Under the pieces are notes generated by a model, which did not search any database, was not told the DNA's origin, and was given only the letters and a program-made list of their open reading frames with translations. DNA of 64,000 nucleotides from Streptomyces antimycoticus (GTDB taxonomy: Bacteria > Actinomycetota > Actinomycetes > Streptomycetales > Streptomycetaceae), in NCBI RefSeq assembly GCF_005405925.1, contig NZ_BJHV01000001.1, positions 5,394,001 through 5,458,000 of the forward strand. The letters run 5' to 3'. The position numbers and the translations under genes are program-made. Positions 1-8,327 of this stretch are shown one piece after another; within the stretch, counting starts at the first letter, position 1, and every line of letters starts with the position of its first letter.

Positions 1-1
1 G

Positions 2-340
2 AACTACCCGAACTTCGGTAATCTGCCCCAACGCAAGCAGGGCAGCGGAATCGTCGTCGACCTCGGCAGCGCCAAAAGCGTCGCGAGTATCGACATCGAC
101 TTCTACCGCGTCGGCCAGAAGGTGGAAGTTCTCGCTGCGGACCCCTCCGCCTCCAACCCCACCTCACTCAGCGACTTCTCCCAGCACCTCACCGACCTGA
201 AGATCGCCGGGAAGAAGCTGACGACCGTTCTCGACAAGCCAGTACGGACGCGTTTCGTCCTGGTTCACATCACCGAGCTTCCGGCCAGCACCACTGATCG
301 CTACCGTGGCGGCATCTCGGAGATCAAGGTCAAGGGCTGA
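2..340 (+). CDS. C-terminus of envelope-associated protein (5' truncated)
   Basis: Only the last 112 codons are present; the reading frame is already open at the window edge and stops at 338-340. The visible part is a beta-rich segment (NYPNFGNLPQ near the edge, then IDIDFYRVGQKVEVLAADP) ending in RFVLVHITELP and a final ISEIKVKG. This looks like the discoidin-like C-terminal domain of the kinase-like membrane protein that lies between murJ (mviN) and sigM in Streptomyces. That identity rests mainly on synteny. The gap to the sigma factor gene is only 36 bases, so read-through is possible. Confidence 0.6.
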   Translation, partial: NYPNFGNLPQRKQGSGIVVDLGSAKSVASIDIDFYRVGQKVEVLAADPSASNPTSLSDFSQHLTDLKIAGKKLTTVLDKPVRTRFVLVHITELPASTTDRYRGGISEIKVKG

Positions 341-376
341 CCCTCTACGGTCGGCCGAGAGGGGAGGGGCTCAACG

Positions 377-1066
377 TTGGACGACGCCACCATCGGCGGG
401 GCGAGCGACGGCGAGCTCCTTGCCCGGCACGTCGACGGCGACCCGGACGCCTTCAGCGAAATAGTGCGGCGCCACCGCGACAGACTCTGGGCGGTGGCGC
501 TGCGCACCCTCGGCGACCGTGAGGAAGCGGCCGACGCGGTCCAGGACGCGCTCGTCTCCGCCTACCGCGCCGCCCATACCTTCCGGGGCCAGTCCGCCGT
601 GACGACCTGGCTGCATCGGATCACGGTCAACGCCTGTCTGGACCGGGCCCGTAAGGCCGCCTCCCGTCGCACCTCCCCCGTGGACGACACCGAGCGGCTC
701 GAGCAACTTCTGGAGCCCCATGAATCAGCCGCCGCTCCCGCCGAGCGTGGTGATCTCCACCGCGAACTGCTCCGGGCGCTGCGCACCCTCCCTCCCGAGC
801 AGCGCGCGGCTCTGGTGCTGGTCGACATGCAGGGCTATCCCGTCGCGGAGGCGGCGAAGGTCCTGGACGTTCCGACCGGCACCGTGAAGAGCCGCTGCGC
901 CCGGGGCCGCGCACGACTGCTGCCGCTGCTCTCACATCTCCACCCCAGCGGGAGGGGTAGCTCACCCTCGGGCGTGGGAAGGAACCGGACGCAGGGGACG
1001 TCCGTCCCACCGACGGCAGGACCGAACGACACAGATGCCGTGAAGGGCGGAGGTGGGCGAGCGTGA
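377..1066 (+). CDS. sigM: ECF RNA polymerase sigma factor SigM
   Basis: Extracytoplasmic-function sigma factor of 229 residues. Region 2 spans about residues 12-90 (ELLARHVDGDPDAFSEIVRRH, then DREEAADAVQDAL), and region 4 about 123-185 with the helix-turn-helix GYPVAEAAKVLDVPTGTVKSR. A TTG start at 377 is chosen because GGGGAGGG lies at 361-368. The stop overlaps the next start (GTGA at 1063-1066), so sigma and anti-sigma are translationally coupled, as is usual for such pairs. The symbol follows the gene order sigM-anti-sigma-trxB-trxA-parB-parA near oriC. The last 40 residues are polar and low-complexity. Confidence 0.9.
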   Translation: MDDATIGGASDGELLARHVDGDPDAFSEIVRRHRDRLWAVALRTLGDREEAADAVQDALVSAYRAAHTFRGQSAVTTWLHRITVNACLDRARKAASRRTSPVDDTERLEQLLEPHESAAAPAERGDLHRELLRALRTLPPEQRAALVLVDMQGYPVAEAAKVLDVPTGTVKSRCARGRARLLPLLSHLHPSGRGSSPSGVGRNRTQGTSVPPTAGPNDTDAVKGGGGRA

Positions 1067-2031
1067 CATCCTCGACGGACACGGACGAGCACCCTGAAGT
1101 CGCGGAGATCTCCGCACTCACCGAGGGTCTGCTCTCTCCGTCCCGCGCCGTCGATGTGCGCACTCACCTCGCGAGCTGCGTGCTGTGCGCGGACGTATCG
1201 ACGTCACTGGAAGAGATCCGCTCCCTGCTCGGGACCCTACCGGGGCCGGTGCGGATGCCCGCCGATATCGCGGGCCGTATCGACGCGGCGCTGGCCGCCG
1301 AAGCGCTTCTCGACGCGACCGCCCCCGAGGCGGTGGCCGATGTTTCACGTGAAACTCCGGATCCGGATCCGGCACCGACACCGGTTTCACGTGAAACCGT
1401 CGACGGCGCCCCCGCCTCCGACACCGTGAAGCCCCTGTCCAAGTCCTCCACCGCTACGGACCGGCCCGCTGGGCGCCCGCGTGGCGCCACCGGACCGGGA
1501 CGAGGGTCCACCGGACCCGGCGCCCGTCCGGGCCGCTCCCGCCGCTGGCCCAAGGTCGTCCTCGGCGGCGCATGTGCCGCGGCGGTGATCGGCATCGGCT
1601 CCTTCTTCATCCAGGGCGGCTCCTCGGGTGATCACGGCGACCCCGGCACCCAGGCCCAAGCCAGCCAGAGCTCCGGGAAGTCCACCCTCTCCTCTGGCAC
1701 GCTCAAGGACCGTGTGCACGAGCTGCTCGCCGACCGGAAGTCCACCGCGTCGAACGGGGTCACCGGGCAGGGCAACTCACCCGATGTGCCGCTGCGCGCC
1801 GACGACGACCCGAACGTGCCGTCCTGTGTACAGAGCGGCACCGGCCGCAAGGAGCCGGCACTCGCGGCGCAGCAGGACACCTACGACGGCCAGACCGCCT
1901 ATATCGTCGTCCTCCCGCACCCCTCCGACAGCTCGCTCGTCGATGCCTTTGTGATCGACGCGTCCTGCGTCTCGGCGTCTCCGTCGTCTCCCGGGGAGCT
2001 TCTGGTGACCCGGACCTATCCGCGGCCCTGA
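1063..2031 (+). CDS. Zinc-binding anti-sigma factor, membrane anchored
   Basis: Partner of the upstream sigma factor. It carries the zinc anti-sigma motif H-x3-C-x2-C (H35, C39, C42, in THLASCVLC), a flexible Pro/Ala/Arg-rich linker, and one membrane helix at about 164-184 (VVLGGACAAAVIGIGSFF). About 140 residues follow outside, including two cysteines (PSCVQSGTG and DASCVSAS) that could form a disulfide. The linker contains two copies of the peptide VSRET (residues 94-98 and 108-112), each encoded by a perfect parS site, so the coding sequence doubles as a ParB-loading platform. A role in holding SigM at the membrane and releasing it on envelope stress is inferred from the family. Confidence 0.88.
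   Translation: MTSSTDTDEHPEVAEISALTEGLLSPSRAVDVRTHLASCVLCADVSTSLEEIRSLLGTLPGPVRMPADIAGRIDAALAAEALLDATAPEAVADVSRETPDPDPAPTPVSRETVDGAPASDTVKPLSKSSTATDRPAGRPRGATGPGRGSTGPGARPGRSRRWPKVVLGGACAAAVIGIGSFFIQGGSSGDHGDPGTQAQASQSSGKSTLSSGTLKDRVHELLADRKSTASNGVTGQGNSPDVPLRADDDPNVPSCVQSGTGRKEPALAAQQDTYDGQTAYIVVLPHPSDSSLVDAFVIDASCVSASPSSPGELLVTRTYPRP
1342..1355. other. parS centromere site
   Basis: Perfect 14-base palindrome GTTTCACGTGAAAC, the Streptomyces ParB-binding site, inside the anti-sigma factor gene. Confidence 0.95.
1384..1397. other. parS centromere site
   Basis: Second perfect GTTTCACGTGAAAC in the same gene, 42 bases (four helical turns) from the first and in the same codon phase. Confidence 0.95.
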
Positions 2032-2070
2032 GGCACACCGCGCACCCCAGGGCCCTGTCTGACAGCGCTC

Positions 2071-2097
2071 GGGAATGCCTGACCCGTAGGATCCGTT
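2071..2097 (+). promoter_or_regulatory. SigR-type promoter of trxBA
   Basis: GGGAAT at 2071-2076, exactly 18 bases, then GTT at 2095-2097. This is the disulfide-stress sigma factor R consensus (GGAAT-N18-GTT) known upstream of trxBA in Streptomyces coelicolor. It lies about 85 bases before the trxB start. Confidence 0.88.
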
Positions 2098-2185
2098 GGG
2101 TGGGGTGGCAGCGGAATTCCGGGGGGACTCGGAGCCGCCCGCCCAGTCAGCAGTCCGGCAGTCGGCAGAGACAAGGAAGACATCC

Positions 2186-3136
2186 GTGAGCGACGTCCGC
2201 AACGTGATCATCATCGGTTCCGGGCCCGCGGGCTATACGGCCGCGCTCTACACCGCCCGCGCTTCCTTGAAGCCGCTGGTCTTCGAGGGCTCCGTGACCG
2301 CGGGTGGTGCCCTGATGAACACCACCGATGTGGAGAACTTCCCCGGCTTTCGGGACGGGATCATGGGCCCCGACCTGATGGACAACATGCGGGCTCAGGC
2401 CGAGCGCTTCGGCGCCGAGCTCATCCCGGACGATGTGGTCGCGGTCGACCTCACCGAGCAGATTAAGACCGTCACCGACTCCGCCGGTACGGTCCACCGC
2501 GCCAAGACCGTCATCGTGACCACCGGCTCCCAGCACCGCAAGCTGGGGCTGGCCCGCGAGGACGAGCTCTCCGGCCGCGGTGTCTCCTGGTGTGCCACCT
2601 GTGACGGGTTCTTCTTCAAGGACCAGGACATCGCCGTTATCGGCGGCGGCGACACGGCCATGGAGGAGGCGACCTTCCTGTCGCGGTTCGCCAAGTCGGT
2701 CACCGTGGTCCACCGCCGGGACACCCTGCGCGCCAGCAAGGCGATGCAGGAGCGGGCCTTCGGCGACCCGAAGATCTCGTTCATCTGGGACAGCGCGGTC
2801 GAGGAGATCCACGGCGACGGCAAGCTCTCCGGTCTCACCCTCCGCGATGTCAAGAAGGACGAGACCTCGGAGCTGCCGGTCACCGGACTGTTCATCGCGA
2901 TCGGCCACGACCCGCGCACCGAGCTGTTCAAGGGCCAGCTGGCCCTGGACGACGAGGGCTACCTGAAGGTGGATGCGCCGACCACCCGGACGAACCTGCC
3001 CGGTGTCTTCGCCGCGGGCGATGTCGTGGACCACACCTACCGCCAGGCGATCACCGCGGCCGGCACCGGTTGCTCGGCGGCGCTGGACGCCGAGCGGTAC
3101 CTCGCCTCGCTGGGCCAGGGCGACGCCACCGTCTGA
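2186..3136 (+). CDS. trxB: Thioredoxin-disulfide reductase
   Basis: FAD enzyme of 316 residues that reduces thioredoxin with NADPH in the cytoplasm. The N-terminus holds the FAD-binding [10 protein letters not shown], the centre the redox-active C136-A-T-C139, followed by the NADPH-binding [10 protein letters not shown]; the C-terminus has the second FAD motif around GVFAAGDV. The GTG start at 2186 is preceded by AAGGAAGA at 2173-2180; longer readings upstream would run into the SigR promoter. trxA follows after 43 bases, making a trxBA operon. Length is typical for the family. Confidence 0.97.
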   Translation: MSDVRNVIIIGSGPAGYTAALYTARASLKPLVFEGSVTAGGALMNTTDVENFPGFRDGIMGPDLMDNMRAQAERFGAELIPDDVVAVDLTEQIKTVTDSAGTVHRAKTVIVTTGSQHRKLGLAREDELSGRGVSWCATCDGFFFKDQDIAVIGGGDTAMEEATFLSRFAKSVTVVHRRDTLRASKAMQERAFGDPKISFIWDSAVEEIHGDGKLSGLTLRDVKKDETSELPVTGLFIAIGHDPRTELFKGQLALDDEGYLKVDAPTTRTNLPGVFAAGDVVDHTYRQAITAAGTGCSAALDAERYLASLGQGDATV

Positions 3137-3179
3137 CTTCGCTTCCCACCCCCTGCACCAACTCACTAAGGAGATTGCC

Positions 3180-3509
3180 ATGGCCGGTGCCACGGTGACC
3201 GTGACGGACGCCGACTTCGAGGAGAAGGTCCTCAAGAGCGACAAGCCGGTACTCGTCGACTTCTGGGCCGCGTGGTGCGGTCCGTGCCGCCAGATCGCCC
3301 CCTCGCTGGAGGCCATCGCGGCTGAGCACCCGGACAAGATCGTCATCGCCAAGCTCAACATCGACGAGAACCCGGCGACGGCCGCCAAGTACGGCGTGAT
3401 GTCCATCCCGACGCTCAATGTCTACCAGGGCGGCGAGGTCGCCAAGACCATCGTCGGCGCCAAGCCGAAGGCCGCCATCGAGCGCGACCTGGCCGACTTC
3501 ATCGGCTGA
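3180..3509 (+). CDS. trxA: Thioredoxin
   Basis: Thioredoxin of 109 residues with the active site W-C33-G-P-C36 and the conserved cis-proline in SIPTLNVYQGG. It is the electron carrier reduced by TrxB and reduces protein disulfides in the cytoplasm. The ATG at 3180 follows AAGGAG at 3168-3173. It is the last gene of the SigR-controlled operon; a strong hairpin starts 25 bases after the stop. Confidence 0.97.
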   Translation: MAGATVTVTDADFEEKVLKSDKPVLVDFWAAWCGPCRQIAPSLEAIAAEHPDKIVIAKLNIDENPATAAKYGVMSIPTLNVYQGGEVAKTIVGAKPKAAIERDLADFIG

Positions 3510-3534
3510 ACGCATCACGCGTCGCGCTGATGCA

Positions 3535-3566
3535 CGAAGGGGCTGCCCATGCGGGCAGCCCCTTCG
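3535..3566 (+). terminator. Terminator of trxBA
   Basis: Perfect 14-base-pair stem (CGAAGGGGCTGCCC with GGGCAGCCCCTTCG) around a 4-base loop. It also serves the convergent acetyltransferase gene. Confidence 0.9.
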
Positions 3567-3567
3567 T

Positions 3568-3581
3568 GTTTCACGTGGAAC
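3568..3581. other. Degenerate parS site
   Basis: GTTTCACGTGGAAC, one base different from the parS consensus. It sits between the terminator and the convergent gene. ParB binding is plausible but weaker than at the perfect sites. Confidence 0.6.
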
Positions 3582-3584
3582 TCT

Positions 3585-4202
3585 CTACAGCGGCCGAAGC
3601 GCGGGCTCCTTCTGGACGGCGCCGAGCAGCCGGTCCAGCGCCAGCTCGACATCCTCCTTCCAGGAGATCGTCGTCCGCAGCTCAAGCCTCAGCCGGGGAT
3701 AGCGCGGATGCGGCCGGACGGTTTTGAAGCCCACGGCCAGCAGATGCTCGGCGGGCAGCACACACGCCGGTTCCTTCCAGGTGGCGTCCCCGAACGCCTC
3801 CACCGCCTTGAAGCCCCGGCGGATCAGATCCTTGGCGACGGTCTGCACCATCACCCGGCCCAGCCCCTGGCCCTGGTATCCGGGCATCAGCCACGCCGTC
3901 ATCAGCTGGACGGCATCCGCCGCGACCGGACTGGTCGGGAAGGCCGTGGATCGCGGCACATACGCCGGAGGCGCGTACAACACAAAGCCCACCGGAACCT
4001 CATCGACATAGACCACCCGGCCGCAGGAGCCCCACTCCAGCAGCACGGCCGAGATCCAGGCCTCCTTCTCCAGCTCCGGCCGGCCGGCCCTTACGGCTGC
4101 CTCGCCGCTGACCGGATCGAGCTCCCAGAAGACACAGGCGCGACAGCGCTTGGGGATGTCCGGGAGGTTGTCCAACGTGAGCGGTACGAGCCGACGCCCC
4201 AT
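3585..4202 (-). CDS. GNAT family N-acetyltransferase
   Basis: Protein of 205 residues with a GNAT acetyl-CoA-binding signature: the core strand followed by PGYQGQGLGRVMVQTVAKDL at about 115-135 (R/Q-x-x-G-x-G/A pattern), then the typical GFKAVEAFGD strand. The N-terminus has an unusual Cys/Arg-rich stretch (PKRCRACVFWELDP). Substrate is unknown. The gene is conserved between parB and trxA in Streptomyces, corresponding by position to SCO3888 of S. coelicolor. It runs towards trxA and away from nothing obvious; a parB terminator lies upstream. Confidence 0.85.
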   Translation of the reverse strand: MGRRLVPLTLDNLPDIPKRCRACVFWELDPVSGEAAVRAGRPELEKEAWISAVLLEWGSCGRVVYVDEVPVGFVLYAPPAYVPRSTAFPTSPVAADAVQLMTAWLMPGYQGQGLGRVMVQTVAKDLIRRGFKAVEAFGDATWKEPACVLPAEHLLAVGFKTVRPHPRYPRLRLELRTTISWKEDVELALDRLLGAVQKEPALRPL

Positions 4203-4527
4203 GAAGCCAGTCCTTCACTTCCGTGGCCAGCCGCGCCACGGGCGGCTGACAGCGCACTACGCTCCCTGAGCAGACTGCCGACGAAGCCGCCAACAGCTCC
4301 CAGGCCCAATCCTGTGGCCACCAGCCCGGTGCGGCTCACCGATCGCATGGCCCTGCCCTCCACATGCGGCGCCTCCACCTGGATCCGCCCTGCCTGATCG
4401 CATCGTATCCGTGCCGAGATTGCACCGATACCGCCCTTGGGCAAACAGCGGGTCGCGTTCCGACCATGTCGGACCGCGACCCGCCCCGCACTGCCCTTCC
4501 GTACGGCCTTGCCGCACGGACAGCGCC
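4203..4527. other. Gap between acetyltransferase and parB
   Basis: 325 bases with no confident gene. It holds the parB terminator (4449-4483) and, on the minus strand, an open frame from ATG 4348 to 4091 (85 codons) whose first 30 residues look like one membrane helix (VATGLGLGAVGGFVGSLL). That frame overlaps the acetyltransferase start by about 110 bases, and I do not call it a gene. Confidence 0.5.
4449..4483 (-). terminator. Terminator of parAB
   Basis: Stem CGGGTCGCG / CGCGACCCG with an inner CCGAC / GTCGG stem, 45 bases past the parB stop on the minus strand. Confidence 0.75.
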
Positions 4528-5670
4528 TCACTCGTCCTCGTCCTCCGCTCCGCCCTCGGAGGAGAGCGGCTGCTCCAGCACCGGCCCCTCACCGGGAGCC
4601 AGCGAGCCGAGGATCCGCTCGAGATCCTCTATCGAGGCGAACTCGACGACGATCTTTCCCTTCTTCTGACCGAGGTCGACCTTCACCCGCGTCTCGAACC
4701 GGTCGGAGAGACGTGACGCCAGATCCGTGAGCGCGGGGGACACCCTCGCACCCGCCCGCGGGCTCTTGGTCTTCGTCGTACCGCCCGATCGCGACCCCAT
4801 CAGGGTGACGATCTCCTCCACCGCACGCACCGAGAGTCCCTCGGCGACGATGCGATGGGCCAGCCGGTCCTGCTCCTCCGCGTCGTCCACGGAGAGCAGC
4901 GCCCGCGCATGGCCCGCGGAGAGAACCCCCGCCGCCACCCTGCGCTGAACGGACGGGGAGAGCCTCAGCAGCCGCAGCGTATTGGAGACCTGCGGACGTG
5001 AGCGCCCGATGCGGTCAGCCAGTTCGTCATGCGTGCAGTTGAAGTCCTTCAGCAACTGGTCGTATGCCGCCGCCTCTTCCAGCGGGTTCAGCTGGGCCCG
5101 GTGCAGGTTCTCCAGCAGCGCGTCGAGCAGAAGCTTCTCGTCGTCGGTGGCCCGGACGATCGCGGGGATCTTCTCCAGCCCGGCCTCACGACAGGCCCGC
5201 CAGCGGCGCTCGCCCATGATGAGCTCATAGCGCTCCGGCGCCAACTGCCGTACGACGACCGGCTGGAGGAGACCGACCTCCTGGATCGAGGTGACCAGTT
5301 CGGCGAGCGCGTCCTCGTCGAAGACCTCACGGGGCTGCCGCGGATTGGGGGTGATGAAGTCCAGCGGCAGCTCGGCGAAGTGTGCCCCGGCCACCTCCTC
5401 CGGCATCACCGCCGGTGCGGCCTCGGGCTCCGCCTCCGGCGGTGTGGGCTCGGGCTCCTGTGGAACGGTGTGCGTCGACAATGCGGCCACCTTGGCCGCC
5501 GGCACTCCGCGCTCCTGGGTGAGCACCGGGACCGCGGTCGGTGAGGTGGTGGCCCCGGTCGTCGTGACCGTTCCCGCCCCCGCCGAGGGCGCGGCGTTGT
5601 CCGCCCCCTTCGGCGCGGGAGGAATCAGGGCACCGAGCCCACGGCCCAGTCCTCTGCGTCGCTCACTCAC
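4528..5670 (-). CDS. parB: Chromosome-partitioning protein ParB
   Basis: 380 residues. The family N-terminal box [14 protein letters not shown] is followed by a low-complexity Ala/Pro/Thr linker. The ParB/Spo0J CTPase domain starts with [13 protein letters not shown] and includes the phosphate-binding GERRWRA box. The helix-turn-helix [22 protein letters not shown] recognises parS, and a C-terminal dimerisation domain ends in an acidic tail. It loads at the parS sites listed here and segregates the origin, notably during sporulation. The GTG start overlaps the parA stop (GTGA), so the two are co-translated. Confidence 0.97.
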   Translation of the reverse strand: MSERRRGLGRGLGALIPPAPKGADNAAPSAGAGTVTTTGATTSPTAVPVLTQERGVPAAKVAALSTHTVPQEPEPTPPEAEPEAAPAVMPEEVAGAHFAELPLDFITPNPRQPREVFDEDALAELVTSIQEVGLLQPVVVRQLAPERYELIMGERRWRACREAGLEKIPAIVRATDDEKLLLDALLENLHRAQLNPLEEAAAYDQLLKDFNCTHDELADRIGRSRPQVSNTLRLLRLSPSVQRRVAAGVLSAGHARALLSVDDAEEQDRLAHRIVAEGLSVRAVEEIVTLMGSRSGGTTKTKSPRAGARVSPALTDLASRLSDRFETRVKVDLGQKKGKIVVEFASIEDLERILGSLAPGEGPVLEQPLSSEGGAEDEDE

Positions 5671-6752
5671 TGAATCCCCTCCTGCATACTGTGCTGGTCG
5701 TGCTGGCTGAGCTCGGGCAAGGCATGAACGTGCTGGGCCTCGTAGTGCACGCCGACGCCTCTGAGGGCGATCTCGCGGGCCGCCTCGAGATAGGAGAGCG
5801 CCCCACTGGACCCCGGGTCATAGGTGAGGACGGTCTGCCCATAGCTGGGGGCCTCGGAGATGCGCACCGATCGGGGAATGCTCGTCCGAAGCACCTCACC
5901 GCCGAAATGGCTGCGCACCTCGTCCGCGACCTGGGAGGCCAGCCGGGTGCGGCCGTCGTACATGGTGAGAAGGATCGTCGAGACATGGAGCTTGGGGTTG
6001 AGATGGCCCCGCACCAGATCCACGTTCCGTAGCAGCTGCCCCAATCCCTCCAGCGCGTAGTACTCACACTGGATCGGGATCAGCACTTCCGCACCGGCCA
6101 CCAGTGCATTGACCGTCAGCAGCCCCAACGAGGGCGGGCAGTCGATCAGGATGTAGTCCAGCGGCTGCTCATATGCCTGGATGGCCCGCTCCAGTCGGCT
6201 TTCCCTCGCCACCAGAGAGACCAACTCGATCTCGGCACCGGCGAGATCGATCGTGGCCGGGGCACAGAAGAGCCCCTCCACATCCGGGACCGGCTGCACC
6301 ACATCGGACAGCGGCTTGCTGTCGACCAGCACGTCATAGATCGATGGGACCTCGGCGTGGTGGTCGATCCCCAGCGCCGTCGAAGCATTGCCCTGTGGGT
6401 CGAGGTCGATCACCAGCACCCGACCACCGTGCAGGGCAAGCGAGGCGGCCAGGTTGACCGTGGTCGTGGTCTTTCCGACCCCGCCCTTCTGGTTGGCGAC
6501 CACCATCACCCGGGTCTGCTCCGGCCTGGGCAGCCCCTCACCAGCACGGCCCAGAGCTTCTACCGCCAGTTGAGCAGCACGGCCAATAGGGGTGTCGTCC
6601 ATCGGGGGTGGCGTTTCACGTGAAACATCCTCCCCCGGCGATTCGGTACGGGGGCCGGGGACCGGATCGGTCATCGGCCCCGCGATGTTGGCGTCGGACC
6701 GCAAGGATTCACTCTCCTCGACATCAGGCTCGCAATAAGCAGAGCCTGCCAT
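5667..6752 (-). CDS. parA: Chromosome-partitioning ATPase ParA
   Basis: ParA/Soj ATPase. The deviant Walker A motif [12 protein letters not shown] follows RVMVVANQ; Walker B is [12 protein letters not shown]; a conserved [10 protein letters not shown] lies between. It drives ParB-parS complexes along the hyphal cell. The start is uncertain: ATG at 6752 (361 residues) is used, but ATG at 6809, 6674 and 6602 are also in frame and none has a strong ribosome site. The region before [11 protein letters not shown] is poorly conserved and contains a VSRET peptide encoded by parS at 6613-6626, so it may be untranslated leader if the 6602 start is right. Confidence 0.9.
   Translation of the reverse strand: MAGSAYCEPDVEESESLRSDANIAGPMTDPVPGPRTESPGEDVSRETPPPMDDTPIGRAAQLAVEALGRAGEGLPRPEQTRVMVVANQKGGVGKTTTTVNLAASLALHGGRVLVIDLDPQGNASTALGIDHHAEVPSIYDVLVDSKPLSDVVQPVPDVEGLFCAPATIDLAGAEIELVSLVARESRLERAIQAYEQPLDYILIDCPPSLGLLTVNALVAGAEVLIPIQCEYYALEGLGQLLRNVDLVRGHLNPKLHVSTILLTMYDGRTRLASQVADEVRSHFGGEVLRTSIPRSVRISEAPSYGQTVLTYDPGSSGALSYLEAAREIALRGVGVHYEAQHVHALPELSQHDQHSMQEGIQ
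6613..6626. other. parS centromere site
   Basis: Perfect GTTTCACGTGAAAC at the 5' end of parA, coding for VSRET if the longer start is used. Confidence 0.95.
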
Positions 6753-6880
6753 GCTTTTGGGGTCGTGAACCAGCGAGGCCCGTTCTCCTGTGGATGAATC
6801 CACGTTCATACGGGGTCGGCGGTCGCGGGGCGAGGCCGCCGCACGACCGCGACTGATGATTCCATGCAGCAGGGAGCGAC

Positions 6881-6894
6881 GTTTCACGTGAAAC
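6881..6894. other. parS centromere site in parA leader
   Basis: Perfect GTTTCACGTGAAAC between rsmG and parA. On the minus strand it lies just downstream of a possible promoter (TTGCTC, 18 bases, TACGCA, about 6936-6965). ParB binding here could feed back on parAB transcription; that is inference. Confidence 0.95.
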
Positions 6895-6978
6895 ACGATG
6901 CACGGGAGGCCCTGCGGATTGGTCGCGACACTCCGGTATGCGTAGTTTTGCCAGCTTGTATGGAGCAATGCCCTCGGC

Positions 6979-7691
6979 TCAGGGTCGACGGCGCGGCGTC
7001 CGGCGAGCGGCCTTGGCCCGCTTCGCGGCAAAGCGCACACCCCCGGGACTCTCCCCGACCTCGACCCGCACCACCGTCGAGGGCGGGTCCACCACTCCCT
7101 CTCCGACATGCAGCACCGAGGTCTCCACCACGCCCAGCTTGCCCAACGCGGCCCGGGCCTGCTTCAGCTCCTCCTCGGCGGTGTCGCCCTTCAGAAGCAG
7201 CATCTCGCCGTACGGGCGCAGCAGCGGAACCCCCCAGCCGGCCAGCCGGTCCAGCGGGGCCACCGCCCGAGCCGTCACCACATGCATCGGGGTCAGCTTC
7301 CCGAGGACCTCCTCGGCACGGCCGCGCACCACCGTCACATGATCCAGCCCCAGCAGCTCGACCACTTCCCGCAGAAAGTTCGTCCGCCGCAGCAAGGGCT
7401 CCAGAAGCGTGATCTGGAGATCAGGGCGGGTCAGGGCGAGCGGGATACCGGGGAGCCCAGCCCCCGACCCCACATCGCAGACGGTGACCTCCTCGGGCAC
7501 TACTTCGGAGAGCACCGCGCAGTTCAGCAGATGCCGCTCCCACAGCCGCGGCACCTCGCGTGGGCCGATCAGCCCGCGTGTCACTCCCACATCGGCCAGC
7601 AGCTCGCCGTAGCGCACGGCCTCCGGGAAGCGGTCACCGAATACGTCCCTTGCCTCGGGGGGCGCCGGGGGAGCTCCGCTGCTTCCGTCAC
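6979..7691 (-). CDS. rsmG: 16S rRNA (guanine-N7) methyltransferase, apparent 5' frameshift
   Basis: RsmG/GidB, the SAM-dependent methylase of 16S rRNA G527, whose loss gives low-level streptomycin resistance. The SAM site VCDVGSGAGLPGIPLAL is intact, as is the conserved GPREVPRLWERHLLNC. The natural start appears to be GTG 7691 with GGAAGGA upstream: it begins VTEAAEL like known Streptomyces RsmG proteins, but the frame is lost at the C run 7667-7671. One extra C restores a 237-residue protein of normal length. The conserved part alone can be read from ATG 7788, but that crosses the jag terminator. Treated as intact with a probable sequence error. Confidence 0.85.
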
Positions 7692-7750
7692 GGGGACCGT
7701 CCTTCCGTACCGAACACTGTGCTGAACGATGATGTAAGGCTGACAAGATT

Positions 7751-7778
7751 CGGCCCCGTCTGCGTGCAGACGGGGCCG
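7751..7778 (-). terminator. Terminator of rpmH-jag operon
   Basis: Perfect 13-base-pair stem CGGCCCCGTCTGC / GCAGACGGGGCCG with a 2-base spacer, 25 bases past the jag stop. Confidence 0.88.
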
Positions 7779-7802
7779 TGTGGATCACGATGCGGAACCG
7801 CT

Positions 7803-8312
7803 TCAGACCGGAAGCACGACCACGCAGCGCTGGGGCTCCTCGCCCTCGGACTCGCTGCGCAGCCCGGCGGCGGCCACAGCGTCGTGCACCACCTTCCGCT
7901 CGAAGGGCGTCATCGCCTTGAGCTTCACCGGCTGAGCGGTGCCCTTCGCCTCCTCCGCGGCCTTGGTGCCCAGCTCGGTCAGCTCGGCACGCTTACGGGC
8001 CCGGTATCCGGCGATGTCGAGCATCAGCCGGCTGCGGTCGCCGGTCTCCCGGTGCACCGCGAGGCGGGTCAGCTCCTGCAGGGCCTCCAGCACCTCGCCG
8101 TCGCGGCCGACCAGCTTCTGCAGATCGCGACTGGTCGAGTCGCTGATGATCGACACCGCTGCGCGATCGGCCTCGACGTCCATGTCGATGTCGCCGTCGA
8201 GGTCCGCGATGTCCAGCAGCCCCTCGAGGTAGTCGGCCGCGATCTCCCCTTCCTGCTCAAGGCGGGACAGGGTGTCGACACCCTCGGCGGCCGGGGTGGT
8301 GCCTTCCGTCAC
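7803..8312 (-). CDS. jag: RNA-binding protein Jag/KhpB
   Basis: 169 residues. An acidic N-terminus is followed by a KH domain (about 45-115, with the GRDGEVLEALQEL loop) and an R3H domain (about 130-169, PFERKVVHDAV then RSESEGEEPQR). These proteins bind RNA and are linked to cell division and elongation. The GTG at 8312 follows AAGGAG. It is last in the rpmH-rnpA-yidD-yidC-jag operon, 15 bases after yidC, the arrangement found widely in Gram-positive bacteria. The Jag N-terminal domain of Firmicutes is absent. Confidence 0.94.
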   Translation of the reverse strand: MTEGTTPAAEGVDTLSRLEQEGEIAADYLEGLLDIADLDGDIDMDVEADRAAVSIISDSTSRDLQKLVGRDGEVLEALQELTRLAVHRETGDRSRLMLDIAGYRARKRAELTELGTKAAEEAKGTAQPVKLKAMTPFERKVVHDAVAAAGLRSESEGEEPQRCVVVLPV

Positions 8313-8327
8313 GGATGGACTCCTTCG

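Noticed and set aside
6753..7109. Longer ParA starting at 7109
   Set aside because: It would overlap rsmG and translate through parS and the likely promoter into Arg/Trp-rich sequence without similarity to ParA.
7692..7788. rsmG start at ATG 7788
   Set aside because: It would translate across the strong jag terminator (7751-7778) and has no good ribosome site, while GTG 7691 has both a ribosome site and a family-like N-terminus.
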